Shown piece by piece: positions 17,958-26,536 of a stretch of DNA of 64,000 nt. Source of the stretch: an uncultured Tenacibaculum sp. (GTDB lineage: Bacteria > Bacteroidota > Bacteroidia > Flavobacteriales > Flavobacteriaceae); NCBI GenBank assembly GCA_947492185.1, contig CANLMR010000001.1, forward strand, positions 62,001 through 126,000, read 5' to 3'. Within the stretch, counting starts at the first letter, position 1, and each line of letters begins with the position of its first letter. The notes under the pieces are model-generated. The model did not search any database. It had not been told where the DNA came from and worked only from the letters and a program-made list of their open reading frames with translations. Position numbers and translations under genes: made by a program.

Positions 17958-19223
17958 ATGACTTTACAAGAACGCGATAAAAAACATATTTGGCATCCTT
18001 TAAAACAGCATCAAACACATCCAAATAGTTTAGGAATTGTAAAAGCAAAAGGATGCATACTTACGGATGAACATGGGAATGAATATATAGATGCAATTTC
18101 ATCTTGGTACACTTGTATGTTTGGACATTGTAATGATTTTATTACAAGTCGTGTGTATGAACAAATGCAACAATTGGATCAAATCATGTTTAGTGATTTT
18201 ACCCATCCTGCAGCTGTAGAATTATCCGAAAAACTAATTGCTATTTTACCCGATAATCAAGCCAAAATCTTTTTTAATGATAATGGATCAACTGCGGTTG
18301 AATCTGCTATAAAAATGGCACTTCAATATTATTTCAATAAAGGAGATCAACGCGCTACTTTTATTGCTTTTGAAAATGGATTCCATGGCGATACCTTCGG
18401 AGCAATGTCTGCCTCTGGATTATCGGTTTACAACGGCCCTTTTGAAGATTTCTTGATTAATGTTCATAGAATTCCAGTTCCAAATGGAAACAATCATGCT
18501 GAAATTTTAGGACAATTAAAAAGTATAATAACCAACTACAAAGTTGCTGCTTTTGTATATGAACCAATTGTTCAAGGTGCAGCTGGGATGAAAATCCATA
18601 ACATGAATGGTTTAAACGAAATTATCGGGTTTTGTAAATCTCAAAATGTTTTAACAATTGCTGATGAAGTTATGACTGGCTTTGGTAAAACTGGAAAAAA
18701 CTTTGCTTCCGATCATATTACAAACAAACCAGATATTATTTGTTTGAGTAAAGCATTAACTGGTGGTTTAGTTCCAATGGCAATTACTTCTTGTACACAA
18801 GAAATTTATGATGCCTTTTTAAGTAATGATATTGCTAAAGGTTACTTTCATTGTCATACCTACTCTGCGAACCCTATAGGCTGTGCAGCAGCAATTGCTA
18901 GTGTTGATTTATTGACTTCTGAAGAAATTCAAAATAGTATTCAAAGAATTGCTAAAAGACATGAAGTATTTAGCGAGCAGATAAAAAGTCATTCTAAAGT
19001 TAAATCTACAAGAACAATTGGTGTAATTTTTGCTTTGGATTTGGATACAAACATGGAACGTTACGGTACCTTAAGAGATTTATTACTGTCTTCTTTTATG
19101 AAAGAAGGAGTCTTTTTAAGACCACTGGGAAATACAATTTACATACAAGTTCCTTACGTAATCACAAATGAACAATTAGATAAAATATACAGTACAATTG
19201 AAAAGGTTTTAGATACTCTCTAA
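17958..19223 (+). CDS. bioA: Adenosylmethionine-8-amino-7-oxononanoate aminotransferase
   Basis: The 421-residue class III PLP aminotransferase makes diaminopelargonate with S-adenosylmethionine as amino donor. Motifs: HIWHPLKQH at the N-terminus, FFNDNGSTAVESAIKMALQY, TIADEVMTGFGKTG with the PLP-binding Asp, and CLSKALTGGLVPMAIT with the Schiff-base Lys. The gene ends the umuC-to-bioA run. Its stop codon lies inside a terminator hairpin shared with the convergent Coa1-family gene. Confidence 0.95.
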   Translation: MTLQERDKKHIWHPLKQHQTHPNSLGIVKAKGCILTDEHGNEYIDAISSWYTCMFGHCNDFITSRVYEQMQQLDQIMFSDFTHPAAVELSEKLIAILPDNQAKIFFNDNGSTAVESAIKMALQYYFNKGDQRATFIAFENGFHGDTFGAMSASGLSVYNGPFEDFLINVHRIPVPNGNNHAEILGQLKSIITNYKVAAFVYEPIVQGAAGMKIHNMNGLNEIIGFCKSQNVLTIADEVMTGFGKTGKNFASDHITNKPDIICLSKALTGGLVPMAITSCTQEIYDAFLSNDIAKGYFHCHTYSANPIGCAAAIASVDLLTSEEIQNSIQRIAKRHEVFSEQIKSHSKVKSTRTIGVIFALDLDTNMERYGTLRDLLLSSFMKEGVFLRPLGNTIYIQVPYVITNEQLDKIYSTIEKVLDTL

Positions 19224-19236
19224 AACCTTTTCTTTT
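19201..19236 (+). terminator. Bidirectional terminator containing both convergent stop codons
   Basis: A perfect 13-bp inverted repeat (19201-19213 and 19219-19231, loop TACTC) is followed on the plus strand by a T-rich run. The bioA stop TAA (19221-19223) is in one arm and the stop of the minus-strand gene (19211-19209) in the other, so one palindrome ends two genes in both translation and transcription. Confidence 0.75.
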
Positions 19237-19655
19237 TCTAATAAGTTTATACGTTCACTCGTTTCTTTAATTTCAACATATAAATCTTCATAAATCCATT
19301 TCTTATCTTTTCGAATTCCTTTAACAACAAGTTCAGCTTCTCCTAATTCTCCTTTAATTGGAATAACAAAATCTACCTCTCCATCAGTATCTGAAATAGA
19401 GATGTTCCCTTGAGGAAATCCGTCTGACTTAATATCTTCTCCAATTATTGACGTAACTCTAGCATCTTTTTTAGCAAATTCAATAGCTTCTTCAATTGGC
19501 GACATTCCTCCCAATCCGTTAACAACACTTAAAACTGTTGCTCCGAAACCAACAAACATTAAAATGATGAATATTAAACATCCTGAGCAACATCCAACAG
19601 GTAAAGCCCAAGGCCAATTTCTAGCTATCCAACTTTTTTGATTTTGATTATCCAT
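19209..19655 (-). CDS. Coa1-like cytochrome c oxidase assembly factor family protein
   Basis: From the preferred start at 19655 (MDNQNQKSWIARNWPW) the protein has 148 residues. One transmembrane helix follows the motif ALPVGCCSGCLIFIILMF, and a C-terminal Coa1/Tim21-like domain (SDGFPQGNISISDTDGEVDF and AELVVKGIRKDKKW) completes it. A longer ORF starting at 19724 would include a good minus-strand -7 box (TATATTTG, 19696-19689), so the shorter start is chosen. Function in Bacteroidota is not established; a direct role in oxidase assembly is inference from the family name. Confidence 0.75.
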   Translation of the reverse strand: MDNQNQKSWIARNWPWALPVGCCSGCLIFIILMFVGFGATVLSVVNGLGGMSPIEEAIEFAKKDARVTSIIGEDIKSDGFPQGNISISDTDGEVDFVIPIKGELGEAELVVKGIRKDKKWIYEDLYVEIKETSERINLLEKEKVLESI

Positions 19656-19688
19656 ATAATTCAAAATTTGTACTAGGTTTATTTGATT

Positions 19689-19696
19689 CAAATATA
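19689..19696 (-). promoter_or_regulatory. -7 box of the Coa1-family gene
   Basis: On the minus strand this reads TATATTTG, an exact TAnnTTTG match, 33 bases upstream of the chosen ATG. It supports the shorter start for that gene. Confidence 0.4.
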
Positions 19697-19791
19697 GGAC
19701 GTTTAAATCTTCATATTGTTTCACATCTTATAATAAACTTTTTATTTTTCCCATGATTAAATCACAATGTTTTAATTTAAAGATTTAACCT

Positions 19792-19799
19792 TAATTTTG
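19792..19799 (+). promoter_or_regulatory. -7 box of the ketosynthase gene
   Basis: TAATTTTG is an exact TAnnTTTG match 16 bases before the TTG start at 19816. It suggests the ketosynthase has its own promoter separate from the bio genes. Confidence 0.4.
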
Positions 19800-19815
19800 C
19801 TGAAATTTTTCAGTT

Positions 19816-20967
19816 TTGAAACCAATATCAATATCAGCCTTTGCATCTATATCTCCATTAGGAAAAACTTCGAAAGAAGTTTGGAATAGTTATTTAGATA
19901 ATGATCATAGAATTTCGAAAAGAGATTTTAAAAACTTTACTGAGTGGACTGCTTCTATTTCTAAAGAAGACAGAAAAGAAATTGAGAATATTCGAAACTC
20001 AGATAGCAAGTACAAAAATCTTGATGATACTGTTTTATTTGCAATTTATGCTTCGAGAAAAGCAGTAAAAGATGCGAACTGGACAACTGGAGATGATTTT
20101 GGAATTAATATTGGTTCTTCTCGTGGAGCAACAGCATTATTCGAAAAATTTCATCAAGAGTTTCTTGAAACAGGAACTTCCTCTACATTAAGTTCCCCAA
20201 CAACAACATTAGGAAATATTTCATCTTGGATTGCGCACGACTTGAAAAGCTCAGGTCCAGAAATTTCACATTCTATTACGTGTTCAACTGCTTTACACTC
20301 TCTATTAAATGGTGTTGCTTGGATTCAAGCAGGAATGTGCGAGAAATTTATTGTTGGTGGTAGTGAAGCTCCATTGACAGACTTTACGATCGCACAAATG
20401 AAAGCGTTAAAAGTATATTCAAAAGAAATTGAAGGAAATCCTTGCAAAGCTTTCGATTTAGAAAAAACTAAAAATACTATGGTTTTAGGTGAAGGTGCTG
20501 CAGTAGTATGTTTAGAAAATGAAATTTCGGAAAAAACAATAGCTAAAATCGAAGGTATTGGATATGCTACTGAAGTTTTAAAACATAATACTTCTGTAAC
20601 TGCAGATGCTGAATGTTTTCAAAAATCTATGAGGATGGCTTGTAAGCATATCAATTTAGATGAAATTGATGCTATTGTAATGCATGCTCCTGGAACTATA
20701 AAAGGTGATTCTTCAGAAGTAAATGCAATTAATAAGGTTTTTTGTAACAAAACTCCTTTTTTAACTACTAATAAATGGAAGATTGGTCACACCTTCGGAG
20801 CTTCGGGTTTATTAAACCTAGAATTAGGTCTTTTAATGTTACAGCATCAAAAAGTAATTGAAGTTCCTTTTGCTATGAAACAAACACCTCCAAAACAAAT
20901 TAAAAAAGTGTTAGTAAATGCTGTTGGGTTTGGTGGAAATGCAGTGACCGTCTTATTGAGTTTATAA
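19816..20967 (+). CDS. Beta-ketoacyl synthase-like protein near the biotin genes
   Basis: The 383-residue thiolase-fold protein starts with TTG. The condensing-enzyme triad is visible: Cys in HSITCSTALHSLL, His in VMHAPGTIKGDSSE, and His in WKIGHTFGASGLLNLE. It is close in layout to FabF/KAS II but shorter and divergent. It lies directly after bioF-bioD-bioA, and no bioC, bioH or bioG is visible in the window. A role in making the pimeloyl chain is therefore an attractive inference; a role in other lipid or pigment synthesis cannot be excluded. Confidence 0.85.
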   Translation: MKPISISAFASISPLGKTSKEVWNSYLDNDHRISKRDFKNFTEWTASISKEDRKEIENIRNSDSKYKNLDDTVLFAIYASRKAVKDANWTTGDDFGINIGSSRGATALFEKFHQEFLETGTSSTLSSPTTTLGNISSWIAHDLKSSGPEISHSITCSTALHSLLNGVAWIQAGMCEKFIVGGSEAPLTDFTIAQMKALKVYSKEIEGNPCKAFDLEKTKNTMVLGEGAAVVCLENEISEKTIAKIEGIGYATEVLKHNTSVTADAECFQKSMRMACKHINLDEIDAIVMHAPGTIKGDSSEVNAINKVFCNKTPFLTTNKWKIGHTFGASGLLNLELGLLMLQHQKVIEVPFAMKQTPPKQIKKVLVNAVGFGGNAVTVLLSL

Positions 20968-21031
20968 CTGACTTTTGCTCAGTATGCTTAAAATATATAT
21001 TTTTACGAACAACTAACTAAATTGCTTAACT

Positions 21032-21595
21032 ATGGAATGGTTCTTAGAACTCTCGTCTATTAAACAAGTGTATTGGATTGTCACTGGTATTTCAACACTT
21101 TTTTTTCTATTTATTTTATTCAGTACATTTTTAGGTTTCGATACTGATGATATTGGTGATGTTGATGCTGAAATTGATGCTGATACAGGAGCTGGATTTC
21201 AATTCTTCACATTCAAAAATATGGTTGGATTTTTCACCATTTTTGGATGGAGTGGAATTTCAAGTTTAAATTCAGGAAACTCAATCTTTCTTACCATTTT
21301 AATTTCAACTATTTGCGGTTTGATAATGATGACCGTAATGGCTGCTCTTTTTCACTACATCAACAAATTAAATGATAGCGGTACTTTGAAAATGGAAAAT
21401 GCTGTTGGCGCTGTTGGAGAAGTATACTTAACCATTGGGGCGAATCGATCTAGTATAGGAAAAGTTCATGTTAGAGTTCAAAATTCATTAAGAGAATTAG
21501 AAGCCCTTACAGATCACGAAGAAAACTTAACTCAAGGAACTGTTGTTACAGTTACTGAAGTTACCTCAAACGGAATATTAATTGTAAAACTATAA
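21032..21595 (+). CDS. NfeD-like membrane protein
   Basis: The 187-residue protein has two to three hydrophobic segments (about 12-32, 62-80 and 85-107) separated by an acidic loop. Its C-terminal OB-fold includes AVGAVGEVYLTIGANR and ends TVVTVTEVTSNGILIVKL. NfeD proteins partner with flotillins at membrane microdomains. The flotillin gene starts 9 bases downstream, the standard pairing. Confidence 0.85.
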   Translation: MEWFLELSSIKQVYWIVTGISTLFFLFILFSTFLGFDTDDIGDVDAEIDADTGAGFQFFTFKNMVGFFTIFGWSGISSLNSGNSIFLTILISTICGLIMMTVMAALFHYINKLNDSGTLKMENAVGAVGEVYLTIGANRSSIGKVHVRVQNSLRELEALTDHEENLTQGTVVTVTEVTSNGILIVKL

Positions 21596-21603
21596 ACTAA
21601 AAA

Positions 21604-23046
21604 ATGACTATGCAAAAACTAATACTATTACAAATTGGTGAATCTGGAGCCTTTGCTGGACTTGCAGGAATTGTTATCGCAATTCTATTTATTTTTATCT
21701 TAATTACAACCCTAATAAAACGCTACAAAAGATGTCCTTCTGATAGAATTTTAGTAGTTTATGGTAAAGTTGGTGGTGGACAATCAGCAAAATGTATTCA
21801 TGGTGGTGCTGCTTTCATTTTTCCAGTAATTCAAGACTATGATTTTTTAGATTTAACTCCTATTTCTATAGAAGTAAATTTAGTAAATGCACTTTCTAAA
21901 CAAAACATTCGTGTAAATGTACCTTCTCGATTCACAATTGGTGTTTCTACTGAGCCAGGTATTATGCAAAATGCTGCTGAACGTTTATTAGGTTTAGGAC
22001 AAAATGAAATTCAAGAATTAGCACAAGAAATCATTTTTGGTCAATTACGTTTAGTTGTTGCCTCAATGGATATTGAAGAAATCAATTCTGATAGAGATAA
22101 GTTTTTAACAAATATTTCTAAAAGTGTTGAATCAGAATTAAAGAAAGTTGGTTTAAAGTTAATCAACGTAAACATAACCGATATTGTTGATGAGTCTGGC
22201 TATATCGAGGCTTTAGGTAAAGAAGCTGCTGCACATGCAATTAACGCAGCTCGTAAATCGGTTGCAGAAAAAAATAGAGATGGTTCTATTGGTGAAGCAA
22301 ACGCTGTACAAGATCAGAGAACTCAAGTTGCCGCTGCAAATGCGCAAGCTGTTGATGGTGAGAATACTGCAAAAATTGCTGTTGCAAATTCAGATTCACT
22401 ACGTCGTCAAAGAGAAGCAGAAGCAGAAAGAGTTGCAATTGCTGCCGAAAAAGTGCAATCTGCTAAAGCATTAGAAGAATCATATGCTGCCGAAAAAGAA
22501 GCAGAACTTGCAAGAGCTGAAAGAGAACGTTCATCTCAAATGGCAGATATTATTGTTCCTGCTGAAATTGACAAACGAAAAGTAGAAATTGATGCAGAAG
22601 CAGAAGCGGAACAAATTAGAAGAAAAGCAAGAGGAGAAGCTGATGCAATTTTATTCAAAGCTCAAGCAGAAGCACAAGGAGTTTATGAAGTTTTAACAAA
22701 ACAAGCTGCTGGTTTAGATCAAATTGTGAAAGCTGCAGGAAATGATTCTAAAAATGCTGCTTTACTTTTAATTGCTGATAAATTACCTGAATTAGTGAAA
22801 CTTCAAGCGGAAGCTATTAAAAATATAAAGATTGATAAAGTTACTGTTTGGGAAGGTGGAAACTCTAAAGATGGTAAAACATCTACTTCTAACTTTATTT
22901 CCGGAATGTATAAAGCCGTTCCTCCATTACAGGAAATGTTTAATATGGCTGGGATGGAATTACCAGAATATTTAAAAGGAAAGAATATTGAAGATATTGT
23001 TTCTGATGCAGAAGTAGATTCTGATACTACTTCAGAAGAAGAATAA
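21604..23046 (+). CDS. Flotillin-family (SPFH) protein
   Basis: The 480-residue protein has one N-terminal membrane segment (about 18-40) and an SPFH/band-7 domain (about 45-230, with CPSDRILVVYGKVGGG). A long Ala/Glu-rich coiled coil follows (about 230-400, including EAEAEQIRRKARGEADA). The last 80 residues are less ordered and acidic. Flotillins scaffold membrane microdomains. It forms an NfeD-flotillin operon and is followed by a strong terminator. Confidence 0.93.
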   Translation: MTMQKLILLQIGESGAFAGLAGIVIAILFIFILITTLIKRYKRCPSDRILVVYGKVGGGQSAKCIHGGAAFIFPVIQDYDFLDLTPISIEVNLVNALSKQNIRVNVPSRFTIGVSTEPGIMQNAAERLLGLGQNEIQELAQEIIFGQLRLVVASMDIEEINSDRDKFLTNISKSVESELKKVGLKLINVNITDIVDESGYIEALGKEAAAHAINAARKSVAEKNRDGSIGEANAVQDQRTQVAAANAQAVDGENTAKIAVANSDSLRRQREAEAERVAIAAEKVQSAKALEESYAAEKEAELARAERERSSQMADIIVPAEIDKRKVEIDAEAEAEQIRRKARGEADAILFKAQAEAQGVYEVLTKQAAGLDQIVKAAGNDSKNAALLLIADKLPELVKLQAEAIKNIKIDKVTVWEGGNSKDGKTSTSNFISGMYKAVPPLQEMFNMAGMELPEYLKGKNIEDIVSDAEVDSDTTSEEE

Positions 23047-23072
23047 ATATAATTACACTTATTATAGTTTTA

Positions 23073-23104
23073 AAAAATGCTACTTCGGTAGCATTTTTCT
23101 TTTT
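23073..23104 (+). terminator. Terminator with UUCG tetraloop after the flotillin gene
   Basis: An 11-bp stem (23073-23083 and 23088-23098) closes the very stable C(UUCG)G tetraloop and is followed by a T-rich tract. It ends the NfeD-flotillin transcript. Confidence 0.85.
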
Positions 23105-23163
23105 TATAAATATTTTGTTTTTAGAATGTAAATAGTACTTTAGTCAAAAAAACACCCATTACA

Positions 23164-24129
23164 ATGAAATTGAAATTAATACTTTTAACAGTATTGTGTA
23201 TCTGCTATGAAATCACATTGGCTCAAGTAGACCCAAATATTTATGAAAAATTCACTTCTAAAACTGTAAAGTTTGGAGATTACAATTATAATCTAGAAGT
23301 ATTGGGACAAGGTGATCCCATTTTCTTTTTACCTGGTGGACCAGGAAATTCTCATGATTATATGCAAGGAAATTTCGGACAGTATTATAAAACCAATACT
23401 GTTGTCTTTTTCGATTTTTTAGGAAGAGGAAAATCTGATAACGCAAAAATTTCTTCTGAATATTCTGTTGAAGAAGATGTTGAACTCATCGAAAAAATCA
23501 GAAAACATTTAAAATTTGATAAAATTTCTATTGTTGGGCATTCTTATGGAACAGTTCCGGCACAAGCATATGCCTTAAAATATAAAAACAACGTTTCTAA
23601 ATTAGTCTTAATTAGCGGTTTTCATAGTGGTGCAATGTGGCAAGCCAATTGCGATAGTTATAATCATTATGTTAAAACTCATTTCCCAGAAAAATGGGAA
23701 AAACTAATGACTTTAAGAAAACAAGGTTATGTTTCTTCTGATAAAAAACATCAAGAGTTATATGGGGCTTTTCCAACAAAGTTTATCTATTATCATAATA
23801 CTAAATTGAAACAAAACATACCAAAATATAAACATAGAGGCTGGGCAAATGATGTATATGTAGCTATTATTGGGAAAGATGGAGATTTTGACGTTTCTGG
23901 CAGTATGATTCATCAAGATTTTAGGAAAGAACTGAAAAAAATTAAAGCAAAAACCCTTGTTATTGCTGGTAGATATGATGGTGTTTCTACACCTGAATTT
24001 GCTGTTCAATACAAAAAGTTTATGCCACAAGCACAGTTCGAAATGTTTGAAAACAGCAGTCATAATCCTTACTTAGAGGAACCCGAAAAATTCTATACTG
24101 TTTTCGAAAAATTCATAAGATCAAAATAA
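23164..24129 (+). CDS. Secreted alpha/beta hydrolase, proline-iminopeptidase-like
   Basis: The 321-residue protein has an N-terminal Sec signal peptide ending near ITLAQ (about residue 21). FFLPGGPGNSHDY is the HGGPG-like oxyanion motif of the S33 family. The triad is visible as the GHSYG nucleophile elbow, Asp in VIAGRYDGVSTPE and His in ENSSHNPYLEEP. The expected product is a periplasmic or secreted peptidase/esterase; the substrate is unknown. It stands alone between two terminators. Confidence 0.88.
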   Translation: MKLKLILLTVLCICYEITLAQVDPNIYEKFTSKTVKFGDYNYNLEVLGQGDPIFFLPGGPGNSHDYMQGNFGQYYKTNTVVFFDFLGRGKSDNAKISSEYSVEEDVELIEKIRKHLKFDKISIVGHSYGTVPAQAYALKYKNNVSKLVLISGFHSGAMWQANCDSYNHYVKTHFPEKWEKLMTLRKQGYVSSDKKHQELYGAFPTKFIYYHNTKLKQNIPKYKHRGWANDVYVAIIGKDGDFDVSGSMIHQDFRKELKKIKAKTLVIAGRYDGVSTPEFAVQYKKFMPQAQFEMFENSSHNPYLEEPEKFYTVFEKFIRSK

Positions 24130-24137
24130 AGAGTAAT

Positions 24138-24170
24138 AAAATTCCGCTTTCGATGCGGAATTTTTTATTT
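24138..24170 (+). terminator. Terminator after the hydrolase, fused to the bioB promoter
   Basis: A 10-bp stem (24138-24147 and 24155-24164, 7-base loop) leads into a T tract. That T tract supplies the first bases of the TATTTTTG box at 24166-24173. Confidence 0.8.
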
Positions 24171-24173
24171 TTG
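24166..24173 (+). promoter_or_regulatory. bioB: -7 box of bioB
   Basis: TATTTTTG is an exact TAnnTTTG match 23 bases before the bioB ATG. It overlaps the U-tract of the upstream terminator. No BirA-type operator palindrome is apparent here. Confidence 0.4.
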
Positions 24174-24196
24174 AACTTGCAAACAATGACGACTAT

Positions 24197-25294
24197 ATGA
24201 GTGAGACTAGACATAACTGGACTAAAGAAGAGATTTTAGCTATTTATAATAAACCGATGATGGAGCTGTTATACGACGCAGCGACTATACATCGTAAACA
24301 TCACGATCCAAATACGGTTCAAGTATCAACATTATTATCTATAAAAACAGGAGGATGTCCTGAAGATTGTGGTTATTGTCCACAAGCAGCAAGATATCAT
24401 ACTGATGTTGAAGGGAATGATTTAATGAGCGTTAACCAAGTTAAAGCTCAAGCATTACGCGCAAAAGCTTCTGGAAGCTCTAGAGTTTGTATGGGAGCAG
24501 CCTGGAGAAATGTTAAAGATGGACCTGAGTTTGATCAGGTATTAGAAATGGTTCGTACAATTAATAAACTAGAAATGGAAGTTTGTTGTACGTTAGGAAT
24601 GATTACAGAAAATCAAGCTCATCGTTTAGCTGAAGCTGGTTTATACGCATACAACCATAATTTAGATTCTTCTGAAGAATATTATAAAGAAGTCATTTCT
24701 ACAAGAGGTTTTGAAGATCGTTTAGAAACTATTGATAATGTTCGTAAAACTAACGTAACTGTTTGTTCTGGGGGAATTATCGGTATGGGTGAAGCTATTG
24801 AAGATAGAGCAGGAATGTTAGTTGCTTTATCTACTTTAAATCCACAACCAGAATCTGTACCAATTAATGCTTTAGTAGCTGTTGACGGAACTCCTTTAGA
24901 AGATCAAAAACCAGTTTCTATTTGGGAAATGGTAAGAATGGTGGCAACTACAAGAATTGTAATGCCAGAAACTCAAGTACGTTTATCTGCAGGTAGAACA
25001 CAAATGAGTCAAGAAGGACAAACCATGTGTTTCTTTGCTGGTGCAAATTCAATTTTTGCTGGAGATAAATTATTAACTACTCCGAATCCTGATGTGAATG
25101 AGGATATGAAATTATTTGAATTACTTGGGTTAAATCCTCAAAAACCATTTATCAAAAAAATGCAACCTACAACCGTAGAAGCAGAAGATTCTCAGTATAA
25201 TGATTTAGGTGAAAAACCAAAATGGACTAGACCAGGACATAAAATTGAAAGAAACGAACAAAAAAAGCAAGAAGCAAAAGAAGTTAAAGCATAG
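24197..25294 (+). CDS. bioB: Biotin synthase
   Basis: The 365-residue radical SAM enzyme inserts sulfur into dethiobiotin. The 4Fe-4S motif GGCPEDCGYCPQ (CxxxCxxC) is at about residues 53-64. The auxiliary 2Fe-2S cluster ligands fit CMGAAWR, CCTLGM and the RLSAGR segment. The C-terminal 25 residues are a charged Lys/Glu-rich tail not needed for the fold. It is separated from bioF-bioD-bioA by about 5 kb, so biotin genes form at least two units here. Confidence 0.97.
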   Translation: MSETRHNWTKEEILAIYNKPMMELLYDAATIHRKHHDPNTVQVSTLLSIKTGGCPEDCGYCPQAARYHTDVEGNDLMSVNQVKAQALRAKASGSSRVCMGAAWRNVKDGPEFDQVLEMVRTINKLEMEVCCTLGMITENQAHRLAEAGLYAYNHNLDSSEEYYKEVISTRGFEDRLETIDNVRKTNVTVCSGGIIGMGEAIEDRAGMLVALSTLNPQPESVPINALVAVDGTPLEDQKPVSIWEMVRMVATTRIVMPETQVRLSAGRTQMSQEGQTMCFFAGANSIFAGDKLLTTPNPDVNEDMKLFELLGLNPQKPFIKKMQPTTVEAEDSQYNDLGEKPKWTRPGHKIERNEQKKQEAKEVKA

Positions 25295-25357
25295 ATTAAT
25301 TAAATCGATAAATTAATTTTAACAATTTCATTTAAAAAAGATTTCGTAACGTTTTCT

Positions 25358-25365
25358 TAACTTTG
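25358..25365 (+). promoter_or_regulatory. -7 box of the cupin-like gene
   Basis: TAACTTTG is an exact TAnnTTTG match 20 bases before the ATG at 25386. Confidence 0.4.
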
Positions 25366-25385
25366 CATGTATCAAAAATTAATTC

Positions 25386-26255
25386 ATGGGGTTACAGTTG
25401 GAACAAATAGATAGAGTTGAAACTATTACTAAAGAAGACTTTATCAAAAATTATTTTAAGCCACAAAAACCAGTGGTAATTGAACGTTTTATTGAAGATT
25501 GGCCTGCTTATAACAAGTGGTCATTAGAATATATGAAAGAAGTTGCTGGTGATAAAACTGTTCCACTTTATGACGATAGACCTGTAGATTATAAAGATGG
25601 TTTTAATGAACCACATGCTACTATGAAAATGAGTGAGTATGTTGACTTATTAAAGCGAGAACCTACTAAATTCAGAATTTTTTTATGGAATGTTTTAAAA
25701 GAAGTTCCTATGCTTCAAAAAGATTTTTCATTTCCAGATTTTGGTTTACGATTAATGAAAGGGCTTCCTATGTTATTCTTTGGTGGTAGAGATTCTTATA
25801 CTTTTATGCATTATGATATTGATTTAGCAAATATTTTTCACTTTCATTTTGAAGGAAAAAAGAAATGTATTTTGTTTGATCAAAAACAAAATAAATATCT
25901 ATATAAAATACCACATTCTTTAATTACTAGAGAAGATATAGACTTTAATAATCCTGATTTTGACAAATGGCCAGCACTTAAAAATGCTAAAGGTCATGTT
26001 GCAGAACTTGAGCATGGTAATGTTTTGTATATGCCTGAAGGATATTGGCATTATATGCGTTATATAACTCCAGGTTTTTCTATGAGTTTACGTGCTATAG
26101 CTAGAAATCCAAAAAACCTAGGGAAAGCAATTTACAATGTTTTTGTTATGCGAAGTATTGATAATGTAATGCGTAGAATTAAAGGCCAGAAGTGGATTGA
26201 TTGGAAAAATGCACAAGCTATTACCAGAACTAATAAGGCTAATCGCGTTTCTTAA
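25386..26255 (+). CDS. Cupin-like (JmjC-type) Fe(II)/2-oxoglutarate oxygenase
   Basis: The 289-residue cytosolic protein belongs to the cupin_8/JmjC family. The iron ligands are visible as MHYDIDLAN (HxD) and the distal His of MPEGYWHYMRY. The N-terminal KPQKPVVIERFIEDWPAY is the usual family opening. Members hydroxylate protein side chains or small molecules; the substrate here is unknown. It is monocistronic and followed by a GC-rich hairpin. Confidence 0.88.
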   Translation: MGLQLEQIDRVETITKEDFIKNYFKPQKPVVIERFIEDWPAYNKWSLEYMKEVAGDKTVPLYDDRPVDYKDGFNEPHATMKMSEYVDLLKREPTKFRIFLWNVLKEVPMLQKDFSFPDFGLRLMKGLPMLFFGGRDSYTFMHYDIDLANIFHFHFEGKKKCILFDQKQNKYLYKIPHSLITREDIDFNNPDFDKWPALKNAKGHVAELEHGNVLYMPEGYWHYMRYITPGFSMSLRAIARNPKNLGKAIYNVFVMRSIDNVMRRIKGQKWIDWKNAQAITRTNKANRVS

Positions 26256-26283
26256 CTAAGAATTTTAACTTAAAATTAAAATT

Positions 26284-26299
26284 AGGGGAATTTTCCCCT
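26284..26299 (+). terminator. Hairpin after the cupin-like gene
   Basis: AGGGGAA and TTCCCCT form a 7-bp stem with a 2-base centre. The downstream tract is only weakly T-rich, so termination is likely but not certain. Confidence 0.45.
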
Positions 26300-26368
26300 C
26301 AATTATTTAACGTTTTTAAACTTTGTAATTTATATTTTAGTTGTTACCTAAACTAAAAAAAGCTGAGT

Positions 26369-26536
26369 ATGAAATCGTGTCCACACTGCGGCTCAACTAA
26401 TCGAGTACGTAGAAAAAGAAGGGGGTTTGTAAGGTATCTTTATTTAATAAAGTTTTACAACTGTCTTGATTGTAGAAAAAATTATTACTGGGTAAGCTTA
26501 TTTAACTTCCCTTTAAAAGTAAAAGCTACTTCCTAA
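26369..26536 (+). CDS. 55-residue zinc-ribbon miniprotein
   Basis: A 55-codon ORF begins MKSCPHCGSTNRVRRKRRGF and contains a second Cys pair in YNCLDCRKNYYW, giving two CxxC knuckles of a classic zinc ribbon. The middle is very basic, suggesting nucleic-acid contact. AGCTGAG upstream is a weak ribosome-binding site. The last six codons lie in the left arm of an 18-bp perfect inverted repeat. Small zinc-ribbon ORFs of this type are frequent in flavobacteria; function unknown. Confidence 0.65.
   Translation: MKSCPHCGSTNRVRRKRRGFVRYLYLIKFYNCLDCRKNYYWVSLFNFPLKVKATS

Noticed and set aside
22235..22474. Plus-strand ORF inside the flotillin gene
   Set aside because: It is an out-of-frame shadow of the Ala/Glu-rich coiled coil, with Leu-rich artefact composition.
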